A DNA stretch of 64,000 nt from Streptomyces lincolnensis (GTDB lineage Bacteria; Actinomycetota; Actinomycetes; Streptomycetales; Streptomycetaceae), in the NCBI RefSeq assembly GCF_001685355.1, contig NZ_CP016438.1:2604001-2668000 (forward strand), written 5' to 3'. Of this stretch, positions 1 to 8,511 are shown piece after piece. The notes beneath the pieces are model-generated. The model ran no database searches, was not told the DNA's origin, and was given only the letters and a program-made list of their open reading frames with translations. The translations under genes were made by a program, and so were the position numbers. Numbering within the stretch: the first letter of the stretch is position 1; every line of letters begins with the position of its first letter.

Positions 1-1
1 C

Positions 2-610
2 GTGAAGCTCCCGGAGCACGTCCGCACCCAGGACGCGGCCCTGGTGGAGCCCCTGTCGTGCGCGGTGCGCGGCTACGACGTCCTGAACTCCCGCCTCGGC
101 GCGCACGTCCTGATCTACGGCTCCGGCACCATGGGCCTGATGATGCTGGAGCTCGCCAAGCGGACGGGCGCCTCCAGTGTCGACGTGGTGGACCTGAACC
201 CGGCACGGCTGGAGACGGCCGTACGGCTCGGCGTGTCCGGATCGGCGGCGAACCCGGACGAGCTGGACCGGCCACAGGGCTGGGACGTGGTCGTCGACGC
301 CACGGGCAACGCCGCCGCCATCCAGGACGGCCTGGACCGTGTCGCGAAGGCCGGCACCTTCCTCCAGTTCGGCGTCGCCGACTACGCGACCCGCGTGACG
401 ATCGACCCGTACCGCATCTACAACCAGGAGATCACGATCACCGGCTCCATGGCCGTGCTCCACAGCTTCGAACGCGCGGCGGAGCTGTTCGCGAACGGGG
501 TCCTCGACCCGGACGTCTTCATCAGCGACCGCATCCCGCTGGAGCGGTACCCGCAGGCGCTGGAGCAGTTCGCGTCGGGGGTGGGGCGGAAGATCGTGGT
601 GGTGCCGTAG
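2..610 (+). CDS. Zinc-dependent alcohol dehydrogenase, C-terminal part
   Basis: This is the last 200 or so residues of a medium-chain (zinc) dehydrogenase of the sorbitol/threonine dehydrogenase type, which oxidises an alcohol or polyol with NAD(P). The N-terminal catalytic zinc domain lies before the window. The visible part opens at the domain junction (EPLSCAVRGYDVL) and contains the Rossmann glycine motif (YGSGTMGLMML), the acidic residue ending beta-2 (VVDLNPAR) and the family C-terminus (GRKIVVVP). Substrate cannot be read from this part. The GTG at position 2 is probably internal, not the true start. A strong hairpin follows the stop codon. Confidence 0.85.
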   Translation: MKLPEHVRTQDAALVEPLSCAVRGYDVLNSRLGAHVLIYGSGTMGLMMLELAKRTGASSVDVVDLNPARLETAVRLGVSGSAANPDELDRPQGWDVVVDATGNAAAIQDGLDRVAKAGTFLQFGVADYATRVTIDPYRIYNQEITITGSMAVLHSFERAAELFANGVLDPDVFISDRIPLERYPQALEQFASGVGRKIVVVP

Positions 611-630
611 CGGTTCCGGGCCCCTCTCCT

Positions 631-670
631 CACGGGCCGGACGGGCTGGTGTCAGCCCGTCCGGCCCGTG
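631..670 (+). terminator. Terminator hairpin after the dehydrogenase
   Basis: A perfect 17-bp inverted repeat (631-647 with 654-670) and a 6-nt loop lie 21 bp after the stop codon. There is no T-tract, which is usual for Streptomyces terminators. Confidence 0.8.
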
Positions 671-740
671 GCGAACAGCCGGGTCCGTCGATTGGCCCTC
701 GGTAAGGGAACGGTAAAGCGGGCTCACTCGTTCACCCCGC

Positions 741-1979
741 ATGACAGCTATGACCCCCGGCTCGAACATCCCCCTCTCCGCCGCCCGCGTGACGGTGGAC
801 GTCGCCGCGCCCGTGCGGCTCGACGTATCGGGCCTGCTGCTCACCGCCGACGGCAAGGTGCGCTCCGACGACGACTTCATCTTCTACAACCAGCCGACGG
901 GCCCGGGCGTGACGTACCGCTCGGGCGGCGGCGCGGCCCCTGACGCGATCACCGTCGACACGTCCGCCGTACCCCCCGGCATCGAGAAGATCGTCGTCAC
1001 CGCCAGCCCGGACGCCGCGGGCCAGACCTTCCAGGGCGTCGAACCCACGGCCACGATCCGCAACGCGGACGACAACAGCGTCCTGGCCACGTTCACGCCC
1101 CCGCAGCTCGGCAGCGAGACGGCCCTGGTGATCGTCGAGGTCTACCTGCGCAACGGCGCCTGGAAGGCCCGCGCGGTCGGCCAGGGCTACGCCAACGGCC
1201 TGGCCGGCATCGCCACCGACTTCGGCGTCACGGTCGAGGAACCGGCTCCGGCGCCCGTCGCCCAGCCGGTCGCCCCGCCCCCGCCGCCGCCCGCCATGCA
1301 GCCCCCGGCCACCCCGCCCGCCCCGCCGATGGACCCGCGCCTGGCCGCGCCCCCGGCCCCCGCCGCTCCCCCGGCGCCGGCCGCCCCGGCCCCCGGAGCC
1401 GGGAAGATCAACCTCGACAAGGGCCGGGTCAGCCTCCAGAAGAACCAGACCGTCTCCCTGGTCAAGGGCGGCCGCCCGCTGCTCTCCCAGGTCAAGATGG
1501 GCCTCGGCTGGGAGCCGGCGTACCGCGGCAAGGACATCGACCTCGACGCCTCGGTCATCGCCTACGGCCCGCAGCGCAACCACATCGACAGCTGCTACTT
1601 CGGCAAGCTGTCCATCGTCAACGGAGCGATCAAGCACTCCGGCGACAACCTCACCGGCGAGGGCGGCGGCGACGACGAGGTGATCGTCGTGGACCTCGGG
1701 CGGCTGCCCCAGGACGTCACCGGACTGGTCTTCACGGTGAACTCCTTCTCCGGCCAGAAGTTCACCGAGGTCGCCAAGGCCTACTGCCGCCTCATCGACG
1801 CGGCCACCGGCGAGGAGCTGGTCCGCTTCGACCTCACCAACGCCGAAGCGCAGACCGGCGTGATGATGGCCAAGCTGATCAAGCAGTTCACCGGCGAGTG
1901 GGATATGACGGCGATGGGCGACTTCGTGAAGGCCCGCACCGTACGGAACATGGTGAAGCCGGCCGCGCAGGCACTGTAG
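741..1979 (+). CDS. TerD family protein with two TerD domains
   Basis: A cytoplasmic calcium-binding stress protein of the TerD/CABP family (tellurite and general stress associated). Residues 1-165 form one TerD-like domain (DVSGLLLTADGKVRSDDDFIFYNQ). Residues 166-220 are a Pro/Ala-rich linker. Residues 225-412 are a canonical TerD domain with KMGLGWEP, DIDLDASVI and the acidic GDNLTGEGGGDDE segment that binds calcium in this family. The start could be ATG 741 or ATG 750; neither has a good ribosome site. It stands alone, unlike the terZABCDE clusters. The exact role is unknown. Confidence 0.9.
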   Translation: MTAMTPGSNIPLSAARVTVDVAAPVRLDVSGLLLTADGKVRSDDDFIFYNQPTGPGVTYRSGGGAAPDAITVDTSAVPPGIEKIVVTASPDAAGQTFQGVEPTATIRNADDNSVLATFTPPQLGSETALVIVEVYLRNGAWKARAVGQGYANGLAGIATDFGVTVEEPAPAPVAQPVAPPPPPPAMQPPATPPAPPMDPRLAAPPAPAAPPAPAAPAPGAGKINLDKGRVSLQKNQTVSLVKGGRPLLSQVKMGLGWEPAYRGKDIDLDASVIAYGPQRNHIDSCYFGKLSIVNGAIKHSGDNLTGEGGGDDEVIVVDLGRLPQDVTGLVFTVNSFSGQKFTEVAKAYCRLIDAATGEELVRFDLTNAEAQTGVMMAKLIKQFTGEWDMTAMGDFVKARTVRNMVKPAAQAL

Positions 1980-2138
1980 GGGAAGGGGCTGGCGGTGGCC
2001 GCGGGGCTGCTCGATCGCCTCGATCGCGGGGCGCGACGAGCCTCCGTGGCCACCGGCCGGCCGATGGATTTCACGGGGCCGCGTGCACACCGGTCCGTGT
2101 GTGCGCCGAGTCGAGAACGGTGGGGAGAGGTGAGGCCG

Positions 2139-2171
2139 ATGACCGCGCTCAAGGCCACTGGCCCGTCATGA
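2139..2171 (+). CDS. Possible 10-codon leader peptide before the acetyltransferase
   Basis: An ATG at 2139 has a good ribosome site (GGGGAGAGG at 2122-2130) and encodes MTALKATGPS. Its TGA overlaps the ATG of the following gene as ATGA. The GNAT start itself has no ribosome site, so the short frame may supply translation by coupling. It is too short to judge by codon use. Confidence 0.3.
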   Translation: MTALKATGPS

Positions 2172-2683
2172 CCATGCGCACCGAGTGGGTCACCCGCGCC
2201 GAGACCGGCGCCGATGTCCCCGCCGTCCGCGAGATCGAGCTGGCCGCCTTCGACACCCCGCTGGAGGCCGACCTCGTCGACGCCCTGCGCACCGACGCCG
2301 CCTGGATCGACGGCCTGTCCGTCGTCGCCGGCGGCCGAGACGGCCGGCTCGTCGGCCACGCCCTGCTGACCCGCTGCCACATCGGCGACACCCCGGCCCT
2401 CTGTCTGGGCCCCGTCGCGGTCCTCCCCGCCCACCAGAAGACCGGCGCCGGGGCCGCCGCGATCCGCGCCGCGCTGGAGGCCGCCAAGGACCAGGGCGAG
2501 CGGTTCGTCACCGTCCTCGGCCACCCGGCCTACTACCCCCGCTTCGGCTTCACCCGGGCCTCCGCCCACGGCATCACCATCGCCCTCGACGTCCCGGACG
2601 AGGCCCTGATGGCCCTCTCCCTCGACCCGGACCAGCCCCTGCCGAGCGGCACGATCCGCTACGCGCCGCCGTTCGGCATCTGA
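2168..2683 (+). CDS. GNAT family N-acetyltransferase
   Basis: About 171 residues with the GNAT fold, which transfers an acetyl group from acetyl-CoA to an amine. Visible are the beta-4 strand and pyrophosphate loop region (LGPVAVLPAHQKTGAGAAAIRAAL) and the later VTVLGHPAYYPRFGF motif typical of the YhbS-like subgroup. The target is not known. ATG 2168 is chosen because homology begins at MRTEWVTRAE and because of the ATGA overlap with a short upstream frame. ATG 2174 is an alternative. The frame is open further upstream but that part looks non-coding. Confidence 0.85.
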   Translation: MTMRTEWVTRAETGADVPAVREIELAAFDTPLEADLVDALRTDAAWIDGLSVVAGGRDGRLVGHALLTRCHIGDTPALCLGPVAVLPAHQKTGAGAAAIRAALEAAKDQGERFVTVLGHPAYYPRFGFTRASAHGITIALDVPDEALMALSLDPDQPLPSGTIRYAPPFGI

Positions 2684-2872
2684 CGGCAGCCGGCGGGCGC
2701 AGGTCCGCGGAGCCGGCCGAGGGCCAGGGGGCTTCCGACGGATCCGCGGCGTCCGGTGCTCACTCCCCCATGCCCGAACAACCTCGCGCTCGCGCCGGGC
2801 CCATGACGCCGCTCCTTCCTCCGCGGAGATCCGTCAGAAGCCTCCTGAGCGGTCTCGGCGAAGTCCGGTGCT

Positions 2873-2907
2873 GTATCGATATGCGGCTCCGCCGCGTGGA
2901 CGCGACC
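2873..2907. repeat. Streptomyces intergenic repeat, copy 1
   Basis: A 35-bp element with a small hairpin core (GCGGC-TCC-GCCGC). A second copy at 8578-8612 differs at two positions. It lies between the GNAT gene and a convergent TetR gene. Confidence 0.7.
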
Positions 2908-2956
2908 CGCCCCCCACCGGCCCGCAGGTTTGTCACTGTTCTTCCAGCGGAGCGCC

Positions 2957-3526
2957 TCAGCCCCGCCGCAAGCCCTCCGTCAGCAACGTCAGATACCGCC
3001 GCACGGCCTCGTGGCCCGCCCCCGCCAACTCCGCCGCCACAGCCACCCCGTGGGCCAACCGCAGCACCTCCATCGGCTCCACGTCCGCCCGCAGCGTCCC
3101 CTCCCCCTGCGCCGCCTCCACCAGCCGCGTCGCCGCCGCCCTCATCCGGTCCGCGCACACCGTGGCCGCGGCCGATCCCCCGTCCGCGACGGCCGATCCC
3201 AGCAACGCCTTCATCCCCCGGACCTGGATCGTCCCCACGGCGAGTTCGTTCAGCCACGCCACCAGCGCCTCCCCCGGAGGCAACTCCCGCGCGAACACCT
3301 CGGCCCGCCCCGCGATCGCCTCGATACGGTCGACGTAGGCGGCCTCCAGCAACGCCTGCCGGGTGGGAAAGTGCCGGTACAGCGTGCCGACCCCGACCCC
3401 CGCCCGCCGCGCGATCTCGTCGAGCGACGCCCCCTCCCCGTGCTCGGCGAACGCCTCCGCCGCCACCTCAAGCAACCGCTCGTGGTTGCGCCGGGCATCC
3501 GCACGCATGGACCTGACCTGCGCCAT
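2957..3526 (-). CDS. TetR family transcriptional regulator
   Basis: A 189-residue repressor-type regulator. The N-terminal helix-turn-helix is complete (residues 15-60: ERLLEVAAEAFAEHG, LDEIARRAGVGVGTLYRHF, RQALLEAAY). The C-terminal half is the ligand-sensing domain, of the kind often paired with transporters or oxidoreductases. It is convergent with the GNAT gene and transcribed away from the MafI-like small gene. Ligand and targets cannot be inferred. The start at 3526 places the HTH at the usual distance. Confidence 0.88.
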   Translation of the reverse strand: MAQVRSMRADARRNHERLLEVAAEAFAEHGEGASLDEIARRAGVGVGTLYRHFPTRQALLEAAYVDRIEAIAGRAEVFARELPPGEALVAWLNELAVGTIQVRGMKALLGSAVADGGSAAATVCADRMRAAATRLVEAAQGEGTLRADVEPMEVLRLAHGVAVAAELAGAGHEAVRRYLTLLTEGLRRG

Positions 3527-3600
3527 CCCGTCACTCCTCGCACCCCGGGGCCCCTGTCCGCACCCTACCGAGCGCGTGTCCCCGAGTGTCGGCGCACCTC

Positions 3601-3930
3601 TCAGCCGGCCACGAACCGCTCGACTCCGACCTCCGCGAGCGAATCCATGGCGTCCAGTCGCGAGGCCGCCGCGACGAGATCGTCGTACTCCCTCCGCACG
3701 ATGCGGATACCGAAATGGGCGATCACGCGCACGAGATCGTCCACGGCCAGCTCCGCCTCGTCGTTGTCGACCATGTCCACGACCGACCGAAGCGCGCCGA
3801 CCGGGCCCTTCTCCCCCGCCGACCGCCGCGCGATGCTCTCGGCGACGGCGCGGACGAGCACCCCGGGCGATCCGGGGACGTCATGCGGGTCCGGTGCGTC
3901 CATGTGCCGGGTCCTCCTCGTCGTGGCCAT
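3601..3930 (-). CDS. Small acidic hypothetical protein
   Basis: A 109-residue soluble acidic protein with no signal peptide or membrane helix. The pattern of short helices (VDMVDNDEAELAVDDLVRVI then REYDDLVAAASRLDAMD) recalls the MafI family of small immunity proteins, but this is a weak impression from sequence only. A second ATG ten codons in (MDAPDP) could be the start. It begins 3 bp from the end of the sugar permease gene and may be the last gene of that operon. Confidence 0.55.
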   Translation of the reverse strand: MATTRRTRHMDAPDPHDVPGSPGVLVRAVAESIARRSAGEKGPVGALRSVVDMVDNDEAELAVDDLVRVIAHFGIRIVRREYDDLVAAASRLDAMDSLAEVGVERFVAG

Positions 3931-3933
3931 GTC

Positions 3934-4806
3934 TCACATCTTCGTCGCCCCCGCCGCCAGGTCCCGCAGGAAGTGCCGCGCACCCAGCAGGAACACGATG
4001 ATCAGTGGGACGACGCTCATGAGGGAGCCGGCCATCACGAGGGAGTAGTCGGTGTTGTAGAGCGTGTTGAGGTTGGCCAGGGCGACCTGGAGGGTGACCC
4101 TCTCGGGGTCGATGAGGACGACCAGGGGCCAGATGTAGTCGTTCCAGAGGCCGATGAAGGTGAAGATGCCGAGGAAGGCGAGGGCGGGGCGGAACAGCGG
4201 CAGCGCGACCGTCCAGTAGAGGCGGAAGAAGCCGGCGCCGTCGATCCGGCCCGCGTCCAACAGCTCGTCGGGCAGGGAGTTCTGGGCGTACTGGCGCATC
4301 CAGAAGATGCCGAAGGCGTTGGCGGCGCTGGGGATGATCAGGGCGTTCAGGGAGCCGGCCCAGCCGAACTCGGCCATGGTGACGAACTGCGGCACCAGGG
4401 AGAGCTGGGCGGGAATCATGTAGGTGACGAGCAGCATCCCGAAGAGGAGCTTCTTCGCCGGGAACTCGTACTTGGCGAAGGCGAACGCCGCCAGCGAGTC
4501 GAAGAACAGCACCAGCAGGGTCCCGAGCACGGCGACCACGACGGTGTTGAACAGCGAGCCGAAGAAGTCGACGGTGTCGAGCACCCGCCCCATGTTGTCC
4601 AGCAGATGCGGGCCCGGCACCAGCTTGGGCGGGTAGCGGTAGATGTCCTGGGTGGTGCCGGAGGCCAGCACCACCAGCCAGTAGAAGGGGAACAGCGAGA
4701 TCAGCACACCGAACAGCAGCACCACTCGGACGCAGATCCGGGTGAGCCTGCTGCCGGAGCCGATGGCGAGGCCCGCGCTGCCGGTCGTCCTGTCCTCAGC
4801 GGCCAT
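3934..4806 (-). CDS. Carbohydrate ABC transporter permease (MalG type)
   Basis: A 290-residue inner-membrane subunit of a CUT1 sugar importer. It has about six membrane spans and the EAA loop that docks the ATPase (DAGRIDGAGFFRLYWTVALPLFRP). Its start overlaps the end of the partner permease by 11 bp, which suggests translational coupling. No ATPase gene is present in the cluster. Streptomyces CUT1 systems commonly share the MsiK ATPase encoded elsewhere. Confidence 0.93.
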   Translation of the reverse strand: MAAEDRTTGSAGLAIGSGSRLTRICVRVVLLFGVLISLFPFYWLVVLASGTTQDIYRYPPKLVPGPHLLDNMGRVLDTVDFFGSLFNTVVVAVLGTLLVLFFDSLAAFAFAKYEFPAKKLLFGMLLVTYMIPAQLSLVPQFVTMAEFGWAGSLNALIIPSAANAFGIFWMRQYAQNSLPDELLDAGRIDGAGFFRLYWTVALPLFRPALAFLGIFTFIGLWNDYIWPLVVLIDPERVTLQVALANLNTLYNTDYSLVMAGSLMSVVPLIIVFLLGARHFLRDLAAGATKM

Positions 4807-5818
4807 TGCGGGCCCCCTTCCGGCGCAGCAGTCCGGCGAGGCCGGGACGGCGGTCGTCGCGGTCGGATCCGGACACCAGCCGCCAGTTGATGATCGTGAA
4901 GACCGCGATGATCGCGAAGAGGAGCCAGCCCATCGCGGCGCCGTAGCCGAACTGGTGCTCCTTGAAGGCCTTCTGCCACAGATAGAGCACGATGGTCATC
5001 CCTTCCTGACCGGGTCCGCCCGTGGTGCCGACGTCGGTGGACTGGAAGAGCACCTGCGACTCGGTGAAGATCTGAAGGCCGTTGATGGTGGAGGTGACGG
5101 CGGCGAAGAGGATCACCGGGCGCAGTTGCGGCACCACCACCCGGAACAGGGTCTGCCAGCTGTTCGCGCCGTCGACGCGGGCGGCCTCGAAGTGCTCGGT
5201 GGGGATGGCCTGGAGGCCCGCGAGGAAGATCAGCGCGTTGTAGCCGACCCACCGCCAGATGATCATGATGGAGACGGAGGACTTGATGCCCCACTCGGAG
5301 GACAGCCAGCCGATCCCGTCCAGCCCGATCGCCCTGAGCGCCGAGTTGGCGAGACCCGACTGGGCGAAGACCGAGCCGAAGACGATGGTCATGGCGACCA
5401 TCGAGGTCACGTTGGGGATGAAGTACGCCACCCGGTAGGCGCCGGTGAACCGCACCTGCGAGTGCAGCAGGAACGCCAGCACCAGGGCCAGGAACAGCAT
5501 CGGCACCGTGGACAGGAACCAGATCTCGAAGGTGTTGAGCACCGAGTGCCAGAACACCGAGTCCTGAAGCAGCCAGCCGTACTGCTGGAGCCCGACGAAC
5601 CGCATGTCGCCGATGCCGTCCCAGTCCTGGAAGGACAGATACAGCGAGAACACCACCGGGAAGACCCCGAAGACGGCGAACAGCACATAGAACGGCGAGA
5701 TGGCGAGCAGCGGCGGAACATGCCGCCGGCGTCCGCCCGGAGCGGTGGACCGGCTACGACGGTCGGGGCGCCGTTCGTCGGCCGCCGGCGCGCCCGCCGG
5801 ATCGAGAACCGTGGCCAT
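4796..5818 (-). CDS. Carbohydrate ABC transporter permease (MalF type)
   Basis: A 340-residue partner permease. A charged N-terminal region of about 40 residues precedes the first membrane helix (ISPFYVLFAVFGVFPVVFSLYLSF). The EAA loop is FEAARVDGANSWQTLFRVVVPQLRP. It lies 1 bp downstream of the binding-protein gene and overlaps the MalG-type gene, so all three are one transcription unit. Substrate is not evident. Confidence 0.93.
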   Translation of the reverse strand: MATVLDPAGAPAADERRPDRRSRSTAPGGRRRHVPPLLAISPFYVLFAVFGVFPVVFSLYLSFQDWDGIGDMRFVGLQQYGWLLQDSVFWHSVLNTFEIWFLSTVPMLFLALVLAFLLHSQVRFTGAYRVAYFIPNVTSMVAMTIVFGSVFAQSGLANSALRAIGLDGIGWLSSEWGIKSSVSIMIIWRWVGYNALIFLAGLQAIPTEHFEAARVDGANSWQTLFRVVVPQLRPVILFAAVTSTINGLQIFTESQVLFQSTDVGTTGGPGQEGMTIVLYLWQKAFKEHQFGYGAAMGWLLFAIIAVFTIINWRLVSGSDRDDRRPGLAGLLRRKGARNGR

Positions 5819-5819
5819 G

Positions 5820-7130
5820 TCAGCTCACCCCCAGCCGGGACAGCGTGGTCGCGGCGGTGTTCACGGCGTCCCGCCAGGCCCGCTCGGGGTTCTTGCCGAG
5901 CATCTCCACGTTGGTCAGCTCCTGGAAGAACGGGATGTTGGCGCTCTCCTCGTACGGGCTGAAGTAGACGACCGGGGCCTTCTCGGCGGCCGGGCCGAAG
6001 ACGTCGATGGGCTGCTGGCCGCCGAAGAAGGGGTCGGGCGTGTGCATCGCGGGGTCGGCGTAGGAGGCCGGAGTCGTGGGGAACAGGGCCATCTCCTGGT
6101 AGCTCTTGAGCTGGTTCTCCGGGCTGAGCAGCCACGTCAGGAAGGCGAAGCCCGCTTCCGGGTCCCGGCAGTAGCGGGTCAGGGTCATGTAGGAGCCGCC
6201 GTAGTTGCCGGGGCCGTCCGGCAGGGTGGTCAGCCGCCAGGCACCGGAGGTCTTCGGCGCGGAGTCCTTCAGGCCGTAGATGGCCCACACCGCCGTGGTC
6301 ATGGTGGCGACGCGGCTGCCGCTCATGGCCGAGTTGTAGTCGGGGGTGCCGTCCGTGATCCGGGCGCTGAGGCCCTGGCGGAGGATCTCCACGGACAGGT
6401 CCCAGGCGCGTCGGACGTGCTGCTGGTCGCCGATGAAGCGGTTGTCGGCGTCCACGAACTGCCGGGTGCTCTGGAGGAGGATCTGCTGGAAGACGTTGCC
6501 GATGTTGCTCACCAGGTACGGCCTGCCCGGGGCCTTCGCCCGCAGGGTCTTCCCGGCGGCGATGAACTTCTCCCAGGTGGGGGCGGCCTCGGCGACGTCC
6601 TTCGGTTCGTAGGCCAGACCGGCCTGGCGGAAGAGGTCCCTGCGGTAGTAGAGGGCGGTGGGGCCGGCGTCGAGGGGGAAGCCGATCATCCGGCCCGACG
6701 GGGTGAAGCAGCTCTTCCACTTCCAGTCGAGGTACCGGTCGCGGACCTTCTCCGCGCCGAGCTCCCGGAGGTCCAGGAACTCGTTCTCGTCGGGGAAGAA
6801 GGTGGCGAGGTTGTCCGAGTTCGCGACCGTGATGTCCGGGACGTAGGCGCGGGCGGCAAGGCTGGTGCGCACCTTGGAGTCGATGTCGCTGTCCGGGATC
6901 TGCGAGCCCCGCACCTTCAGGCCCGGCCGGCCGGGGACACCGCGCCGGGCGGTGGCGAGGAGCTTGTCGCTCAGGGAGCCCTTCCAGTACCACAGGCTCA
7001 GATGGTCGGTGCCCGCGGAGGCCGAGCCGCTGCTCGCCCCGCATCCCGACAGGCCCAGCAGGGCTCCGCCCACGCCACCGAGGGAGACCCCCAGCAGACG
7101 TCGGCGGGACAGCGTTCGGTGTTCCATCAC
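5820..7130 (-). CDS. Sugar ABC transporter substrate-binding lipoprotein
   Basis: A 436-residue family 1 extracellular solute-binding protein. The signal peptide carries twin arginines (SRRRLLG) and a lipobox (LSGC), so it is a lipoprotein, perhaps Tat-exported. Typical later features are TVANSDNLATFFPDE, AGPTALYYRRDLFRQAGL and AFLTWLLSPENQ. The start is GTG 7130 or the adjacent ATG 7127; no clear ribosome site precedes them. It is the first gene of the uptake operon, directly downstream of a predicted promoter and LacI-type operator. Confidence 0.92.
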   Translation of the reverse strand: MMEHRTLSRRRLLGVSLGGVGGALLGLSGCGASSGSASAGTDHLSLWYWKGSLSDKLLATARRGVPGRPGLKVRGSQIPDSDIDSKVRTSLAARAYVPDITVANSDNLATFFPDENEFLDLRELGAEKVRDRYLDWKWKSCFTPSGRMIGFPLDAGPTALYYRRDLFRQAGLAYEPKDVAEAAPTWEKFIAAGKTLRAKAPGRPYLVSNIGNVFQQILLQSTRQFVDADNRFIGDQQHVRRAWDLSVEILRQGLSARITDGTPDYNSAMSGSRVATMTTAVWAIYGLKDSAPKTSGAWRLTTLPDGPGNYGGSYMTLTRYCRDPEAGFAFLTWLLSPENQLKSYQEMALFPTTPASYADPAMHTPDPFFGGQQPIDVFGPAAEKAPVVYFSPYEESANIPFFQELTNVEMLGKNPERAWRDAVNTAATTLSRLGVS

Positions 7131-7218
7131 GCGGCACTCGCTTTACGAGGAGGGGGGAGGCGAACAAGGGTGGACAACGATGTCGGCGGGGAGCTCGGTG
7201 GGGGCTCGGTGGGGGGCC

Positions 7219-7242
7219 GTGAACGTTCACGTGAACGTTGCC
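7219..7242. promoter_or_regulatory. LacI-type operator of the sugar uptake operon
   Basis: The perfect palindrome GTGAACGTTCAC (7219-7230) is followed directly by a second near-copy, GTGAACGTTGCC (7231-7242). Together they also create the 18-bp palindrome AACGTTCACGTGAACGTT. A central CG flanked by inverted arms is the usual LacI/GalR operator form. The site lies at the predicted transcription start of the operon, where binding would block transcription. Confidence 0.7.
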
Positions 7243-7246
7243 GTCG

Positions 7247-7276
7247 AGTATTGGGGCGGCCGAAAACCACTGTCAA
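7247..7276 (-). promoter_or_regulatory. Predicted promoter of the sugar uptake operon
   Basis: On the minus strand a perfect -35 box TTGACA (7276-7271) is followed after 18 bp by AATACT (7252-7247) as the -10 box. Transcription would start near 7240, inside the LacI-type operator. Confidence 0.6.
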
Positions 7277-7325
7277 GACATGTACATCGGTGATGTGCCG
7301 GCACCTTGTCGGCGCGGCCGGCCGG

Positions 7326-8372
7326 TCACGCGGAGGACCGCACCACCAGCTCGGGGATCACCCACGCGTCCGCGCCGCTCAGCGGCTCCTCGCCCGCGCG
7401 CAGGCGGGCCACCTGCTCGACGGCCAGCCGTCCCAGCCGGCGTTTGTCGAGGTGGAGCGTGGTCAGGGCGGGCTCCACCAGCTCGCCCAGCGAGAGCCCG
7501 TCGAAGCCCATCACGGCCAGGTCCGCCGGGACCTGCCGGCCGTGGCGCCGGGCGGCCCGGATCGCGCCGACGGCGATGAGGTCGTTGAACCCGAAGACGG
7601 CCGTCATCTCCGGCCGCGCGGCCAGAAGTCGCTCCATACCCGCCTCGCCGCCCGCGACGCTGTGCTCGGGGCACAGCACGACCCAGCTGTCGTCGACCGG
7701 CAGGCCGTGCCGCCGGGCCTCCGCGAGGAAGGCCTCCCGACGCGGCCCGGGGGCGTCGAGCCGGTCGCCGTCCAGCATCCCGATCCTGCGGTGCCCGGTG
7801 CGCACCAGGTGGGCGATGCCCTGCTCCAGACCGGCGGCGGCGTCGATGCCCACGGCCGCGAACCGGGTCTGGTGCGGGCCGCGTTCCAGCAGCACGAGCG
7901 GCATGCCGCCGAGGTGCCGGGCGAGGACGTCGTCGTCGTTCTTGAAGTAGCCGACGACCGCGTCCGCCTGGTGGGAGAGCACGTCGAGCGCCTCCCGCTC
8001 GCGGGCGTCGTCGGTACGGATGTCCCACACCACGACCTGCCAGCCGCGCTGTTCGGCGGCCTCCAGCACCCCGGCGGCCACCTCGGGGAAGAACGGGTTC
8101 ATCAGGTCCGGGATCACCAGCCCCGCCGTCACCGTGCCCTTGCGGACCAGCCCGCGCGCGAACCGGCTCGGCCGGTAGTCCAGCATGCGGGCCGCCTCCA
8201 GCACCCGCTCCTTCGTCGCCGGGTCGATCTCGCCCTTGTCGTTGACCGCCCGCGACACCGTCTGCCTCGACACCCCGGCAAGCCGGGCCACGTCATGGAT
8301 CGTCGCCCGCCGACGGAGCCCGCCGTCGGACTCCTCGCCACGCGGCTCCCGCTGCTGGTTGTCGGCCCACAC
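7326..8372 (-). CDS. LacI family transcriptional regulator
   Basis: A 348-residue regulator, likely the repressor of the neighbouring sugar uptake operon. The N-terminal LacI helix-turn-helix and hinge are complete (RRATIHDVARLAGVSRQTVS and YRPSRFARGL), followed by a periplasmic-binding-protein-like sensor domain (GLVIPDLMNPFFPEVAAGV to MGFDGLSLGELVEPALTT). The frame is open to 8618, but that stretch is repeat-rich and not regulator-like. I place the start at GTG 8372, with GTG 8381 three codons earlier as alternative. Both put the HTH about 20 residues from the N-terminus. Confidence 0.88.
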   Translation of the reverse strand: MWADNQQREPRGEESDGGLRRRATIHDVARLAGVSRQTVSRAVNDKGEIDPATKERVLEAARMLDYRPSRFARGLVRKGTVTAGLVIPDLMNPFFPEVAAGVLEAAEQRGWQVVVWDIRTDDAREREALDVLSHQADAVVGYFKNDDDVLARHLGGMPLVLLERGPHQTRFAAVGIDAAAGLEQGIAHLVRTGHRRIGMLDGDRLDAPGPRREAFLAEARRHGLPVDDSWVVLCPEHSVAGGEAGMERLLAARPEMTAVFGFNDLIAVGAIRAARRHGRQVPADLAVMGFDGLSLGELVEPALTTLHLDKRRLGRLAVEQVARLRAGEEPLSGADAWVIPELVVRSSA

Positions 8373-8511
8373 GCTGTGCACTGTATCCGGCCGCCCCGGG
8401 GAGCCGATCGGCACGGAGACCGGAACAGTGCGTCGAGCGAGGCCGCGCGGATGGCCGGACGCGGCCCGCGGAGCTTCCACCACACCGGCCACCGCGATCG
8501 GCCGCACGTGG

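Noticed and set aside
5407..7230. 607-codon minus-strand frame
   Set aside because: Arg/Pro/Gly-rich shadow of the binding-protein and permease genes in another frame.
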